Positions 15,795-24,095 of a stretch of DNA of 34,336 bases are shown here, in pieces (the first letter of the stretch is position 1; each line of letters starts with the position of its first letter). The notes under the pieces are model-generated. The model made no database searches. It was not told the DNA's origin and saw nothing but the letters and a program-made list of their open reading frames with translations. Location of the stretch: assembly GCA_021847795.1 (NCBI GenBank), contig JAJZPZ010000016.1:1-34336 (forward strand). The letters are read 5' to 3'. The position numbers were made by a program, and so were the translations under genes. This DNA comes from Nitrospirota bacterium (GTDB lineage Bacteria; Nitrospirota; Thermodesulfovibrionia; Thermodesulfovibrionales; Dissulfurispiraceae).

Positions 15795-16595
15795 CTAATA
15801 TCTCCATCCGGTTAGGTAATAATTAATAATCGGCGTGCCTCCTATGGCATAACTTTTACCCCAAAACGCCTGTGGCGTAGGAAGGGCAACTCGCCAATTA
15901 CCGTCCGCCTCCTGGTTGAGCCCCTCCGCCCCTCCGACTACCTGCTCCCCCAGTCCATCTGATGTGCTCGCAAGGTAGCCGCGAACAAAGGTACATCCGG
16001 ATCCGCCAATAGCATTGCCCCATCCAGATGCTTCTTTTGCTGTCACTGGCACATATTGATTAATACCTATTTCCGAGTAAACCGCCCAATTACCTGTTGC
16101 GATCAGCGTTGGAGCACATTTTACTTCCAATCCTGTTTGGCAGATGGCGATGAAATTCCCGCCCGAAGAGTTATATATTGCCCCTGCATAGGCGAAATAA
16201 TGATAGCCTGCCGGGAGTATGGGCGTAGTTGCAGATGTGGAGAACCGTGCAGCATATCCTGTGAAATCATCTTTCTCGATCAGATGCACGTGATACCATG
16301 TACTATTTGCCTCGTTCCCCTGGTCGAGATGCTGCGTAATATCTGCCGTGATGTTAATGGCAGCGGCATTCTGGATATCAGAGTAAAACGAGATATTAAG
16401 TTGGTAATTAGGATTTGCTGCATTGTTTTTCATAACCAAATCCTTGGGCATATTCAGAGGCGCGTGGCCATCCTCGTCTTTACCGGTATGCCGATGCCCA
16501 CCCAACCCAAATATCTTATTGATAAATGCAGCAAGAACTTTTGTACCCTGGAGCCCTATTGAGGGATCTCCATCTACAAACGACGTTTTAGCCAT
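15795..16595 (-). CDS. Phage tail fibre / host-recognition protein
   Basis: The product has 266 residues. The N-terminus contains GGHRHTGKDEDGHAPL (about residues 32-47), an H-x-H-x-G type motif used by many tail fibres and spikes to coordinate metal and attach. The rest is Gly-, Ser- and aromatic-rich with no helices, as expected of a trimeric beta fibre, and ends YYLTGWRY. It follows the gp48-like gene by 8 bases, the usual position of fibres in Mu-like operons. The C-terminal half should decide the target cell surface. It is short for a phage fibre (often over 400 residues), so it may be trimmed. Confidence 0.75.
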   Translation of the reverse strand: MAKTSFVDGDPSIGLQGTKVLAAFINKIFGLGGHRHTGKDEDGHAPLNMPKDLVMKNNAANPNYQLNISFYSDIQNAAAINITADITQHLDQGNEANSTWYHVHLIEKDDFTGYAARFSTSATTPILPAGYHYFAYAGAIYNSSGGNFIAICQTGLEVKCAPTLIATGNWAVYSEIGINQYVPVTAKEASGWGNAIGGSGCTFVRGYLASTSDGLGEQVVGGAEGLNQEADGNWRVALPTPQAFWGKSYAIGGTPIINYYLTGWRY

Positions 16596-16603
16596 ATATC
16601 CTC

Positions 16604-17152
16604 CTATGCGTAAGTGAAATATACAAATGTATGAGCCGGTTTTAGCTCATTGAGAAGATTTTCTAACACCGATTGATCCGGCCACCAGAGGAGGCTCTCC
16701 CCTGCAGAGGATTCCCCTGCCCGAAAATAATAGAGAGCCTGGTCAGCAACGTTCACCCGCCAAACAAAAATGCTCTCTTCCACATAGAGTGTATCTCCCA
16801 CATAGCTGATGCCTGCCATGAAGGGATGAAGCTCCTCTATAGTAATCGCATATCCGATCGATGCGGCCAGCTGGATAAAATAGGCCTTGCTCAAGCCCCC
16901 CAGCTCACGGAGCTTCCCGATGACGGCATTCCTGCGCATCTGCAGGGTATCGTCAGCGCCGGGAACCAGGCCGCAGACGCGCTCCCAGCAGCAGAGCTGC
17001 TCATAGGTCTGATCCGGGAATATCTCCTGAAGCAGGTCGTCGGCCCTGGCCTGTGCCGCATCCAGGTGACTGCCCTCAATCTCGCTATCTTCATCGAAGT
17101 TGCCCTCGAGGGGAATGGGGAAAAGGAGTTTCAGTACGTCTTTATGTGGCAC
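16604..17152 (-). CDS. Baseplate-to-fibre linker, YmfQ/DUF2313 family (Mu gp48-like)
   Basis: The product has 182 residues. Typical features are LLFPIPLEGNFDEDSEIEGSHLDAAQARADDLLQEIFPDQTYEQLCCWERVCGL in the first third, PGADDTLQMRRNAVIGKL, and the tail ELKPAHTFVYFTYA. This is the DUF2313 pattern found between gpJ/gp47 and the fibre gene in contractile phages. It connects the baseplate edge to the tail fibres. It overlaps the baseplate J gene by 11 bases. Confidence 0.88.
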   Translation of the reverse strand: MPHKDVLKLLFPIPLEGNFDEDSEIEGSHLDAAQARADDLLQEIFPDQTYEQLCCWERVCGLVPGADDTLQMRRNAVIGKLRELGGLSKAYFIQLAASIGYAITIEELHPFMAGISYVGDTLYVEESIFVWRVNVADQALYYFRAGESSAGESLLWWPDQSVLENLLNELKPAHTFVYFTYA

Positions 17153-18128
17153 TTATAACCCCCGGCCTGATCATCTCATAGGTAGCGGGCACCACGTCCG
17201 CTGCTGGTACGGTTATCGCTGCATTGGCTGCGCCGTTCTGTATGGCAATAGACAGCAGCTGTGACTTATAGAGCGTCTGGCCAGGCCCCAGTGTGTTTAT
17301 ATAGGCCTGGATGTCAGCGGAGATTTGCGCCAGATTGACCCCGCTGCCGGTTACTGTCATAGTAACTGCCTGCGTTACGATCGTCGGTCCCATCACCCGG
17401 ACGACCGAAGCCGTTACAGGGCGTATATCGTCAATATATGTCTTGACCGTTGTCGTGAGCGATTGAATAGTATAATCCTGAGGCGTAGCTGTAAATATAT
17501 CGTCGGAGAGAGATAGCTGTGTGCCGCTGTCAGGCGCAGCAACTGTGGTTTCCGTGCCTGCCGTATTGTTGGTAATTTTATCCCCGGCCTTCACAGCGCT
17601 GAAATCGGCTCCGGCATCCACCAGCTTCCCCGGTGTGACAGCGGTGTTGCTCCCGGTAATGTCGGCATACGAACTGGGGACCTCTGAGCCGGTGTTGGTC
17701 TTATTGGCCACGAGAACCACGTCGACTGTGCCGAGTCCCTGGGCGAGAGGGAAACAATACGCTGCGGCCACGTTGTCGACCGAGAGCGCCCATTTGACGT
17801 AATCATATTTGTTCCCCCCTGCAGGCGGCCGGCGGATCAGGTCCAACAGTCTGGCCAGATATGCCGAGTCGGTCTCACCATAGGTCCTGGCCAATCCGCG
17901 CACCCATGCATGGTGCTCCAGGTTGACCGTATCGGCCGTATCCGGAAATATCTGCCGGCTGATCCAGTCCTGATATTTGTACAGGCCCCACAGAGCGCTG
18001 GACATGCAGGCCGATTTGATATAGATGAGCGAGCCCTGGGAGGTATCGGCCTCCGGAAACTGGTTTTTATAGTCCGTTAGGATCACATCGAGCAGCTCGT
18101 CAAAGGATTTTAAAAAGTATGTTGTCAT
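17142..18128 (-). CDS. Baseplate protein J-like (Mu gp47 family)
   Basis: The product has 328 residues. The start SFDELLDVILTDYKNQFPEADTSQGSLIYIKSACMSSALWGLYKYQ and the later ARTYGETDSAYLARLLDLIRRPPAGGNKYDYVKWA are hallmarks of baseplate J proteins, which form the outer baseplate ring. A Gly/Thr-rich middle insert (about 165-225) carries an extra beta domain. The gene shares 4 bases with the gp25-like gene before it. Confidence 0.92.
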   Translation of the reverse strand: MTTYFLKSFDELLDVILTDYKNQFPEADTSQGSLIYIKSACMSSALWGLYKYQDWISRQIFPDTADTVNLEHHAWVRGLARTYGETDSAYLARLLDLIRRPPAGGNKYDYVKWALSVDNVAAAYCFPLAQGLGTVDVVLVANKTNTGSEVPSSYADITGSNTAVTPGKLVDAGADFSAVKAGDKITNNTAGTETTVAAPDSGTQLSLSDDIFTATPQDYTIQSLTTTVKTYIDDIRPVTASVVRVMGPTIVTQAVTMTVTGSGVNLAQISADIQAYINTLGPGQTLYKSQLLSIAIQNGAANAAITVPAADVVPATYEMIRPGVISAT

Positions 18129-18490
18129 ACCACCTCCACAAACGTATTAAAAGGCACTACTCTGCCATCACCCTGGGTGACCTCCACCAGGAGCTTCAGC
18201 CGGTGCAGGTCCTGCGTCGTGTCGCGCTGGCTGAAGACCTCGATCTTTGTGGCCCTGCCGGTATCCAGGAGCCACTGGAGCGCCTCTTTGCAGTACTCCT
18301 CGGCCAGGGCAGCGGTCCTCTCCGTGTTCTTCTCCCGCTTCAGCAGATGGAGCCGGGAGCCGAAGTCCGGATTCTGAAAAAACGAGCCCTTCTGCACCAT
18401 GAGACTGAGAAAAATGTTGTTCATGATATTGCCTGCAGGGTCAAACGTCATTTGGCCGATGCCGTCCTCTGTCAGAATCTTGAAATCCAT
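18125..18490 (-). CDS. Baseplate wedge protein, GpW/Gp25 family (Mu gp46-like)
   Basis: The product has 121 residues. The pattern GNIMNNIFLSLMVQKGSFFQNPDFGSRLH, then a helical stretch, EALQWLLDTGRATKIEV and VTQGDGRVVPFNTFVEVV is that of the gp25-like wedge protein, which starts sheath polymerisation on the baseplate. It overlaps its neighbours by 1 and 4 bases within the tail operon. Confidence 0.88.
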   Translation of the reverse strand: MDFKILTEDGIGQMTFDPAGNIMNNIFLSLMVQKGSFFQNPDFGSRLHLLKREKNTERTAALAEEYCKEALQWLLDTGRATKIEVFSQRDTTQDLHRLKLLVEVTQGDGRVVPFNTFVEVV

Positions 18491-19056
18491 CAGGCTCCCC
18501 TCACGATATCGGTTGCGTGGTTCGCATATTCGAGCGTTGTCGTCGGAGCCCCGGTATTACCTCCGCCTGCCTGTACTCCGGAGTGAACGTGAGAATTGTA
18601 AAGCGCCCGGAATCGATCGTCGACAAAGCGCCTCAACCCGCCCCGGTCTCCCGAGAGATTAATCTCCGGGCTGTTGACCTGGCATTTCGTTGTAGCATTG
18701 ACCGTGGCCGTCTTGGTGTTAACGATCACCTCGTTCGTCGCATCGATAGTGAGCTTGTTGCCGGTGTTGATATGGATCTCCTTGCCGCGCTTGAAGCGAA
18801 TGGAATCGCCCTCATCCGTATAGAGGCATACCTCACCGGCCTGCAGGCCGATCCGGTACCGCCGATCGTCCGAGGCGATCATGAGGAAGTGATTGCCCTC
18901 TTTGATGATGATCGCTTCGGCTCCCTCGAGGGGCCGGGACGTAAAGCCGTAGTGCTGGAAGTACTCCCGATCGGTGATCGTCTCGTCGGATCTCCCCGAG
19001 GCAGTAAAGCGCTTGATCGTGCCCTCATAGACTGATTTGATTATCCCCCTGATCAT
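18490..19056 (-). CDS. Baseplate spike protein gpV-like (Mu gp45)
   Basis: The product has 188 residues. An N-terminal OB-like domain (Mu Gp45 N-terminal; DREYFQHYGFTSRPLEGAEAIII) is followed by repetitive beta-helix sequence (GNKLTIDATNEVIVNTKTATVNATTKCQVNSPEINLSG) and a tail with YNSHVHSG, whose H-x-H can bind a metal at the spike tip. It makes the trimeric membrane-piercing needle. The neighbours are gp25-like and hub proteins. Confidence 0.9.
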   Translation of the reverse strand: MIRGIIKSVYEGTIKRFTASGRSDETITDREYFQHYGFTSRPLEGAEAIIIKEGNHFLMIASDDRRYRIGLQAGEVCLYTDEGDSIRFKRGKEIHINTGNKLTIDATNEVIVNTKTATVNATTKCQVNSPEINLSGDRGGLRRFVDDRFRALYNSHVHSGVQAGGGNTGAPTTTLEYANHATDIVRGA

Positions 19057-20138
19057 TGCGGCGCCACTCCTCCCCGGATGCCGAGCTTCAGCGTCGTATA
19101 GGTGCCGCGCTCCTTGCTCAGCTCGAAGGTGCGCCCATAGATAAGATACGAGCCCTTTACGCCGAGCACATCGTCGTTTACCTCTGCAAGCTCGTTGATC
19201 GTCCAGTTCCGCCCTCCCTGGCTGTGGCCGGGCACTTTATAGGTGAGCTGAAATCCCTGGTACCGCGCCTGCTCCAGGGCCATCCGGGCAGCCAAAGCCG
19301 GAGATTGATAGTCGTTGTTGTTTCTGGCCACATAGGGCTTGTACATCCGCAGCTTGCCGTTTTCATAGAATGGCCAGGTCTTGTTCTCGATCGTCGTCTT
19401 GGTATTGATGGCCGTTGTGTCGATCGAGTCTTTCCCCTGCTGCTGGCCGACGACAGTGTACTTCGAGTGGAGCGTCGAGATGTCCTCGATAAACTCTCCC
19501 TCGAGCACATTGTTGTTCCACCCTTCCTTTGTGCAGACAAGATTGAACAGCGGGTCACCTGTTTCCTTGGGCTTCCCGAAGACGAACGTGCCATCATGGA
19601 GGGTAAAGAACATCATGCCGCGGCTGCCCGCGTAATCCTTGAGGACCTCGAAGATCGTCATGCCCGGCTCTATTTGCGAGTACGCATGCGGCGTATCCAG
19701 GAAGGCGACCGTAGAGCCTGTCTTCGCTTTGTTTTTGAGCTTACCCGAGAAGTTGCTCTGGTAGATGATCTTCTTCCGGTTGATGAAGGGCACTTTTTTC
19801 AGCAGCCGCTCGGCGAGCGCCTTCACCGTCGTGTTCTGCAGGGTGATGAACTCCTCGCAGTAGGAGTCTACGAGGAGTCCCATCAGGTCCCGACCCTCGA
19901 TTCGGAGCTTCGTGCCCCCCTTGTCGTATCCCCGGATCACGCGATCGACAATGCCGGTGAATTCATGTTTGTCGTTGATGTAGAGGTCGCATTGATGCCC
20001 TTTTTTGATCTCGATCTCCGGGTTGCTCACCTCCAGGCTGAAGGCATCGTCAGCAGTATAGAGGTCAGCCTCGATGATGTAGGATTTAAAGTTCTCGATT
20101 CGCTTATTGTCGACGAGGAGAGCGATCTTATCCGGCAT
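19053..20138 (-). CDS. Baseplate hub protein, late control D family (Mu gp44)
   Basis: The product has 361 residues. It begins MPDKIALLVDNKRIENFKSYIIEADL and contains GHQCDLYINDKHEFTGIVDRVIRGYDKGGTKLRIEGRDLMGLLVDSYCE, as in gpD/gp44 hub proteins, which trimerise at the centre of the baseplate and hold the spike. The late Gly-Arg pattern GRNWTINELAEVNDDVLGVKGSYLIYGRTFELS is also typical. It overlaps gp45-like by 4 and gp43-like by 11 bases. Confidence 0.9.
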   Translation of the reverse strand: MPDKIALLVDNKRIENFKSYIIEADLYTADDAFSLEVSNPEIEIKKGHQCDLYINDKHEFTGIVDRVIRGYDKGGTKLRIEGRDLMGLLVDSYCEEFITLQNTTVKALAERLLKKVPFINRKKIIYQSNFSGKLKNKAKTGSTVAFLDTPHAYSQIEPGMTIFEVLKDYAGSRGMMFFTLHDGTFVFGKPKETGDPLFNLVCTKEGWNNNVLEGEFIEDISTLHSKYTVVGQQQGKDSIDTTAINTKTTIENKTWPFYENGKLRMYKPYVARNNNDYQSPALAARMALEQARYQGFQLTYKVPGHSQGGRNWTINELAEVNDDVLGVKGSYLIYGRTFELSKERGTYTTLKLGIRGGVAPQ

Positions 20139-21396
20139 AAATATCTACCTCCCCGCTCGTGAAGTTCGGATTCTTGATCTTGTTGATCGAGAGGATCCGC
20201 TCGGCGTAGTTGTAGGGCAGATTGTTCTGCAGGCAGACCAGGTGCAGCGGGAGCGATGGATCCACCTCGACAGTGACGATCTTCTCGCGCTCGAGCTTGA
20301 TGTCATTCACATGCTCGACCAGGCTGACCGCCATCTCTTTGAGGCTCTCTGTTCCCCGGGATTCGTCGACCGCAGCCTGCAGATCTGTGCGCACATCGGC
20401 CAGCGATCGCTCCAGCTCGCCGATTGTCATGATCGGCTCAGTGGTCTCGGGCTTGGTGTAATTGCCCAGGGCGTCGAAGCTCTTTGTGGTCTCCATTCGC
20501 CGGACAATCTCGCGTTTTGTCTCGTCGTCCCGGTAAAGGTACGCCGCCTCCAGGGCAGTGCGCTGCGCCGAAGCAATTCTGGTATATTTGCTGAATCTGG
20601 TAGAGAGAGAGGTAAGCCCTCCCAGGGAGGTGCGCAGCGTGCTTAGGAAGCGCACCGGCGAGGAGCGGAACCCCTCATGGAGAATCGCGTACCGCTCAAT
20701 TGTCCTGGCCACGGTGCCGATGATATTCCCGGCAAGCGTGTTCGGATAATTGACGACAGCCAGGAGCGAGTCGGCGGGATTGGTGATGGCGCTCTGCGTT
20801 GCCCTCAGATCGTCCACAAAAGCGTCAGCCGCCTTGATATACTCACGCGCCTTGATCGATATGCCGCTGAACTGGCCGTGCATGGGCAGCGTGGTATCGA
20901 TCTCCTTGATGATGATATCGCCTGCCTCAGTGCCGAGATCGTTCCTGATGTCCTCCTCCACTTCCTCGATCAGCTCGAACTGGCCGTTTGCGAAAGCTTC
21001 CTCGGTAGAGCGTTCCACATTGACCTGCCGCTGCGGCTCCGCTGCAATGATCTTCCCCTCGACAAAAGAGATATCGATCTCCGCAGTGCTCGTGCGATCG
21101 TCGTGTCTTACTGCTACAGATTCGATCGAGCCTTTCAGCAGGCCGTATTTCGGATGGAGCAGCTCGAAGAGCTCTCTCTTTTCGATATGCTTCAGAAGAT
21201 CCCTGTGCGTGTCATAGGTCGCCTCGTAGAAGTAGCAGCGGATCCGGATGATGCGGGCTTTAAGTGCCATGTCTTCCAACAGCGCGCCGTCTTTGAAGGG
21301 GAACTCGTGCTTTGCGATCGCCTTTTCGAAATTGTCCTCGATCGTCTCTATCTCAAGAGTAAAGGAGTCGAGCCTGGCATTGTATCTATCGGCCAT
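20128..21396 (-). CDS. DNA circularisation N-terminal family protein (Mu gp43-like tail protein)
   Basis: The product has 422 residues. The start DRYNARLDSFTLEIETIEDNFEKAIAKHEFPFKDGALLEDM is the DNA_circ_N pattern found in Mu-like operons between tape measure and gp44. The end LPLHLVCLQNNLPYNYAERILSINKIKNPNFTSGEVDIY resembles the LysM-like tail that attaches hub components to the tape measure. Despite the family name, the role is structural, in the initiator complex of the tail. Confidence 0.87.
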   Translation of the reverse strand: MADRYNARLDSFTLEIETIEDNFEKAIAKHEFPFKDGALLEDMALKARIIRIRCYFYEATYDTHRDLLKHIEKRELFELLHPKYGLLKGSIESVAVRHDDRTSTAEIDISFVEGKIIAAEPQRQVNVERSTEEAFANGQFELIEEVEEDIRNDLGTEAGDIIIKEIDTTLPMHGQFSGISIKAREYIKAADAFVDDLRATQSAITNPADSLLAVVNYPNTLAGNIIGTVARTIERYAILHEGFRSSPVRFLSTLRTSLGGLTSLSTRFSKYTRIASAQRTALEAAYLYRDDETKREIVRRMETTKSFDALGNYTKPETTEPIMTIGELERSLADVRTDLQAAVDESRGTESLKEMAVSLVEHVNDIKLEREKIVTVEVDPSLPLHLVCLQNNLPYNYAERILSINKIKNPNFTSGEVDIYAG

Positions 21397-23145
21397 TGAG
21401 GAACCCTCCGCGATTCATGGTGTTGACGGTCGTTGTCGTGTTCATTCCCTGATTCTCTACCGTTGCCCGGTCGTTACGATCAATGTAGATATTCATGGGA
21501 ATATTGTTTTTCACTTCGGGCTTCTCGACCTTATTGATAAAGTCATAAAGAATATCTCCGAGCCATCCCTCTCCTCTGCCCGTAAGGTTGCCGATGCCCT
21601 TATTGATAAGCGTGCCAACGCCGTAGCCCGCTGCCCCAGCCAAAGCCATTTTCCCGAGAGCCCCGACAGTTAGGAATGATGCAATCTTTGGGAAGGAGCT
21701 TCCAAGCTTTTTCAGCAATCCGCCGCCCGCAGCCGCCTCTGCTGCAGCGCTCGCAGCAGAGCCCCCCAAATTAGCAGGCCAGTTCGTTACAAATACCGGC
21801 GTCACTCCCGTTGCAGCCTCAACTGCCTTACCCTCTGCAATTCCCGCTGCAGTACTGCCTGCTCCTTTCAAAAGTCCTTTGATTCCGCCAGCTCCTTTGA
21901 GCACCTTCCTGCCGTAGTAGAGTCCGGCGCCGCCCAACAACACGGTTGCTGCGGCACCCGTAGCAGCGGCGCCAAGAGATATGCCCGACACCGCTTTGCC
22001 CAGCCCCTCACTTTTCTGAGATGCTGTGCCTATTGCGGTTACGAATTCGTTCGTTTTCTCCAGGAGTTTTGTTAAGGGAGCAAGAGCAGGAATAAAAAGA
22101 TTAGCCAGGGTCGATTTGGCGGTGCCTCGAAGTCCCTCTAATTGCCGGTTGTATCCCTCCATTGCCTTTTGCAGCTTCTCTTGCAGAGCAGCAGCTTCTT
22201 TCATCGCTCTGACAATCTCCTCATAGGATCCTTTGCCCTCGTTCAAGAGAGCTATGGCAACAGACATCCCCTGTTCTCCGAAAAGCTTTTTAAGAATATT
22301 CTGCTGATCGGCATCTCCCTTGCCTTTAAGCATCGTTCTAAGCTTTTCGATGATTTTCATTGTCGGCAGCAGATTGCCTTGTGCATCTCTGAAAATCTTG
22401 TGCTTCGTCGCCTCGAGGAAGAAATTTTTCAGGGAGGTACCGGCCATGGATCCTGATATGCCAACTTGTGCCATCACAGCGGAAAGCGCAAGCATTTCCT
22501 TGTTTGACCGTCCTAACGCCGCCATAGGTCCCGCTGCATACTTCGCTGTCTCGGCTATTTCAGCAGCGCCGACCGTTGATGCCGATGCAGCCCTGGAAAC
22601 CATATCGGCCAGCTCCATATACTTATCTGCAGTGATCTTGAAGGGCGTGCCGATCCCTATAAGAGCTTCGCCGGTCCTCACCGGGTCGAGGTTCTCATAG
22701 ACGGCCAGGGCCGCTGCAGCAGCAGCGGCTCCTGTTTTGCCGGTGACATCCTCGACCGATGCGCCTGCCTTGATGAGCGCCTTTTCAAGAGCGACGACCT
22801 GAGTCATGTCGAACGGTGTCCATGCCTGCACGGAAAATGCGGTCGCCTTGATGTTCTTCAGCTCACTGTTGAGCACCTGAGCGTTTTTGCCCGCTCCCAT
22901 GAGCTCTGCCTGGACCCCGAGCATTTCGGCCTGCAGGTCACCCGCGGCACTGATGGCCGGCTTCAGCCCCTGGTGGCGACACCGGCCATCATGGCGTACT
23001 TGAAAGACTTGCCCATCTTGTCGAAGTCCTGCTGCAGCTCTTTGCTCGTGCCGGACAGCGCTTTGAGGCGGTCCTTGATTTTATCGACCCCTCGACTTAG
23101 CAGGTCAACTATGGTAAGCTGTATAGCAACGGAGGTTACACCCAT
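21386..23145 (-). pseudogene. Tape-measure protein, disrupted by a one-base frameshift
   Basis: The gene starts at ATG 23145 (MGVTSVAIQLTIVDLLSRG) and stops after 60 residues at 22963. Reading resumes one base back at about 22975 (QGLKPAISAAGDLQAEML) and stays open to 21386, giving about 585 residues in total. Family features are a helical N-terminus, the MAGVAT..GLKPAISAAGDLQ region, hydrophobic Ala/Gly-rich segments (about GAAATGAAATVLLGGAGLYYG and GKMALAGAAGYGVGTLI) and a C-terminus ending MNRGGFLNGR. The site has no X-XXY-YYZ slippery heptamer and programmed shifts are not known inside tape measures, so this is a mutation or a base-calling error. The protein fixes tail length and occupies the tail lumen, so its loss would stop assembly. 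Confidence 0.82.
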
Positions 23146-23260
23146 GTTCTATATCCTCGGCGGCATCCTTTTCATAGTTTCCCTTGCTCTCATCGAGAGG
23201 CTTATCAATAAATTTGTGAACTTCATGCTTTACGGCTCCTCTTCACCTTATACTTCTTAG
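23144..23260 (+). CDS. Putative 38-aa membrane peptide antisense to the tail operon
   Basis: The ATG at 23144 overlaps, on the opposite strand, the ATG of the tape measure. GGAGG lies 8 bases upstream, an optimal ribosome-binding site. The product begins MFYILGGILFIVSLALIERL, one membrane-spanning segment, followed by an amphipathic segment NKFVNFMLYG. It occupies a 77-base stretch with no minus-strand gene plus the end of the chaperone frame. The size and shape are like type I toxins or phage holin-like peptides, but no convincing promoter is seen, and chance cannot be excluded. Confidence 0.3.
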   Translation: MFYILGGILFIVSLALIERLINKFVNFMLYGSSSPYTS

Positions 23261-23400
23261 TCTTTCCTTTCGGCTCCAGAATATTCATATACACATCCAG
23301 ATATCCCATTGCCTCAATCTCCGACATGTCCAGAATTTCCCGGTAGCTGAACCCCAGCTTAAGCAGCGCCAGGGTCAGCTCTCGAAGGTGCTTTTTCTTC
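23223..23400 (-). CDS. Tail assembly chaperone extension, reached by ribosomal frameshift (Mu gp42'-like T segment)
   Basis: This frame has no start of its own. It opens within the A-rich run at 23391-23400 and reads EAKKKHLRELTLALLKLGFSYREILDMSEIEAMGYLDVYMNILEP, ending with a basic tail at 23223. It overlaps the end of the 23359-23715 gene in the +1 (equivalently -2) frame. A -2 slip on GAA-GAA-AAA would join EEK directly to KHLREL. A -2 frameshift has, as I recall, been described for the equivalent Mu genes. The fused protein would chaperone the tape measure during tail assembly. The tape measure follows by 77 bases. Confidence 0.7.
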
Positions 23401-23715
23401 GCCTCGAAAGGAACGGAGACGCTGCTCCAGTTCCCCCTTCTTCTTATGGATCTCCTGGAAGTCGACTTCGGTAAGCGACATTACCAGGGCAGGGGTGATT
23501 TCCTCCCTGGGGATATCGCCGAGCTTGTCGATCTGCTTCGCAAGGAGGCAGACGCCGAAGAAGCTGTCATTCTTGCTCGCTCTCTCGGCGTGCTCGCTCT
23601 CCATCACCTCGACCGAGTCCTGCACGAGCTGCGGCCTCAAGCAGAAATCCTTATGCACACTGCCGCCGTAAGGGACGCCAACAATCAATACTCCACGTAC
23701 ATTTACCGTACCCAT
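23359..23715 (-). CDS. Tail assembly chaperone, G segment (Mu gp41-like)
   Basis: The product has 118 residues and starts 4 bases before the tube-gene end region, MGTVNVRGVLIVGVPYGG. The helical, charged second half (REEITPALVMSLTEVDFQEIHKKKGELEQRL) is typical of the E/gp41 chaperone that binds tape measure together with its frameshifted longer form. The zero-frame ending after RGEEK is Ala/Pro-rich and unlike the family, which supports the frameshift as the productive route for the long form. Confidence 0.7.
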   Translation of the reverse strand: MGTVNVRGVLIVGVPYGGSVHKDFCLRPQLVQDSVEVMESEHAERASKNDSFFGVCLLAKQIDKLGDIPREEITPALVMSLTEVDFQEIHKKKGELEQRLRSFRGEEKAPSRADPGAA

Positions 23716-23718
23716 AGT

Positions 23719-24078
23719 TCATGACTCTTTCCGGTCGACGGCGACGAGATCGATCGTTCTCACGACTTCGTTTTCACTGTCGTATTTGGCAGCGCCTATC
23801 TTGCCCGGGTACACTCCGGAGAAGGTAACGCGCCTGCCGTCCTGATGATCGATCGTGAGAGTGCCATCCTTCAGAGTCCTCCAATCAAATTCCGCGACTC
23901 CCTTGGGAATGACATAATCAACCTCCACGCCGTAGCGAGGCGTTGTAGACATGACGCCGGTATGGTTCATGAGGTTGACTGCCTTATGCAGCTCGACCTC
24001 TTTCTCGGTGACGGTCTTGAAGTCGGTTATCTTCTGGCCGTTGACTTCAAGTGTTACAGTCGATACATATTCACTCAT
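23719..24078 (-). CDS. Phage tail tube protein (Mu gpM-like)
   Basis: The product has 119 residues. SEYVSTVTLEVNGQKITDFKTVTEKEVELHKAVNLMNHTGVMSTTPRYGVEVDYVIPKG and then the beta-rich TLTIDHQDGRRVTFSGVYPGKIG follow the tail-tube pattern of Mu-like phages. It forms stacked hexameric rings inside the sheath. It lies directly after the sheath gene (17-base gap), the universal sheath-tube order. Confidence 0.87.
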   Translation of the reverse strand: MSEYVSTVTLEVNGQKITDFKTVTEKEVELHKAVNLMNHTGVMSTTPRYGVEVDYVIPKGVAEFDWRTLKDGTLTIDHQDGRRVTFSGVYPGKIGAAKYDSENEVVRTIDLVAVDRKES

Positions 24079-24095
24079 CGTTCAGTTCCTCCTCT

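Noticed and set aside
19056-20162. 368-codon plus-strand open frame opposite the gp44-like gene
   Set aside because: Shadow frame; the minus strand encodes a clear baseplate hub protein.
22963-22990. Tape-measure frameshift as a programmed event
   Set aside because: No slippery heptamer or following stem; programmed shifts in tails occur in the chaperone genes, where a better site is present at 23391-23400.
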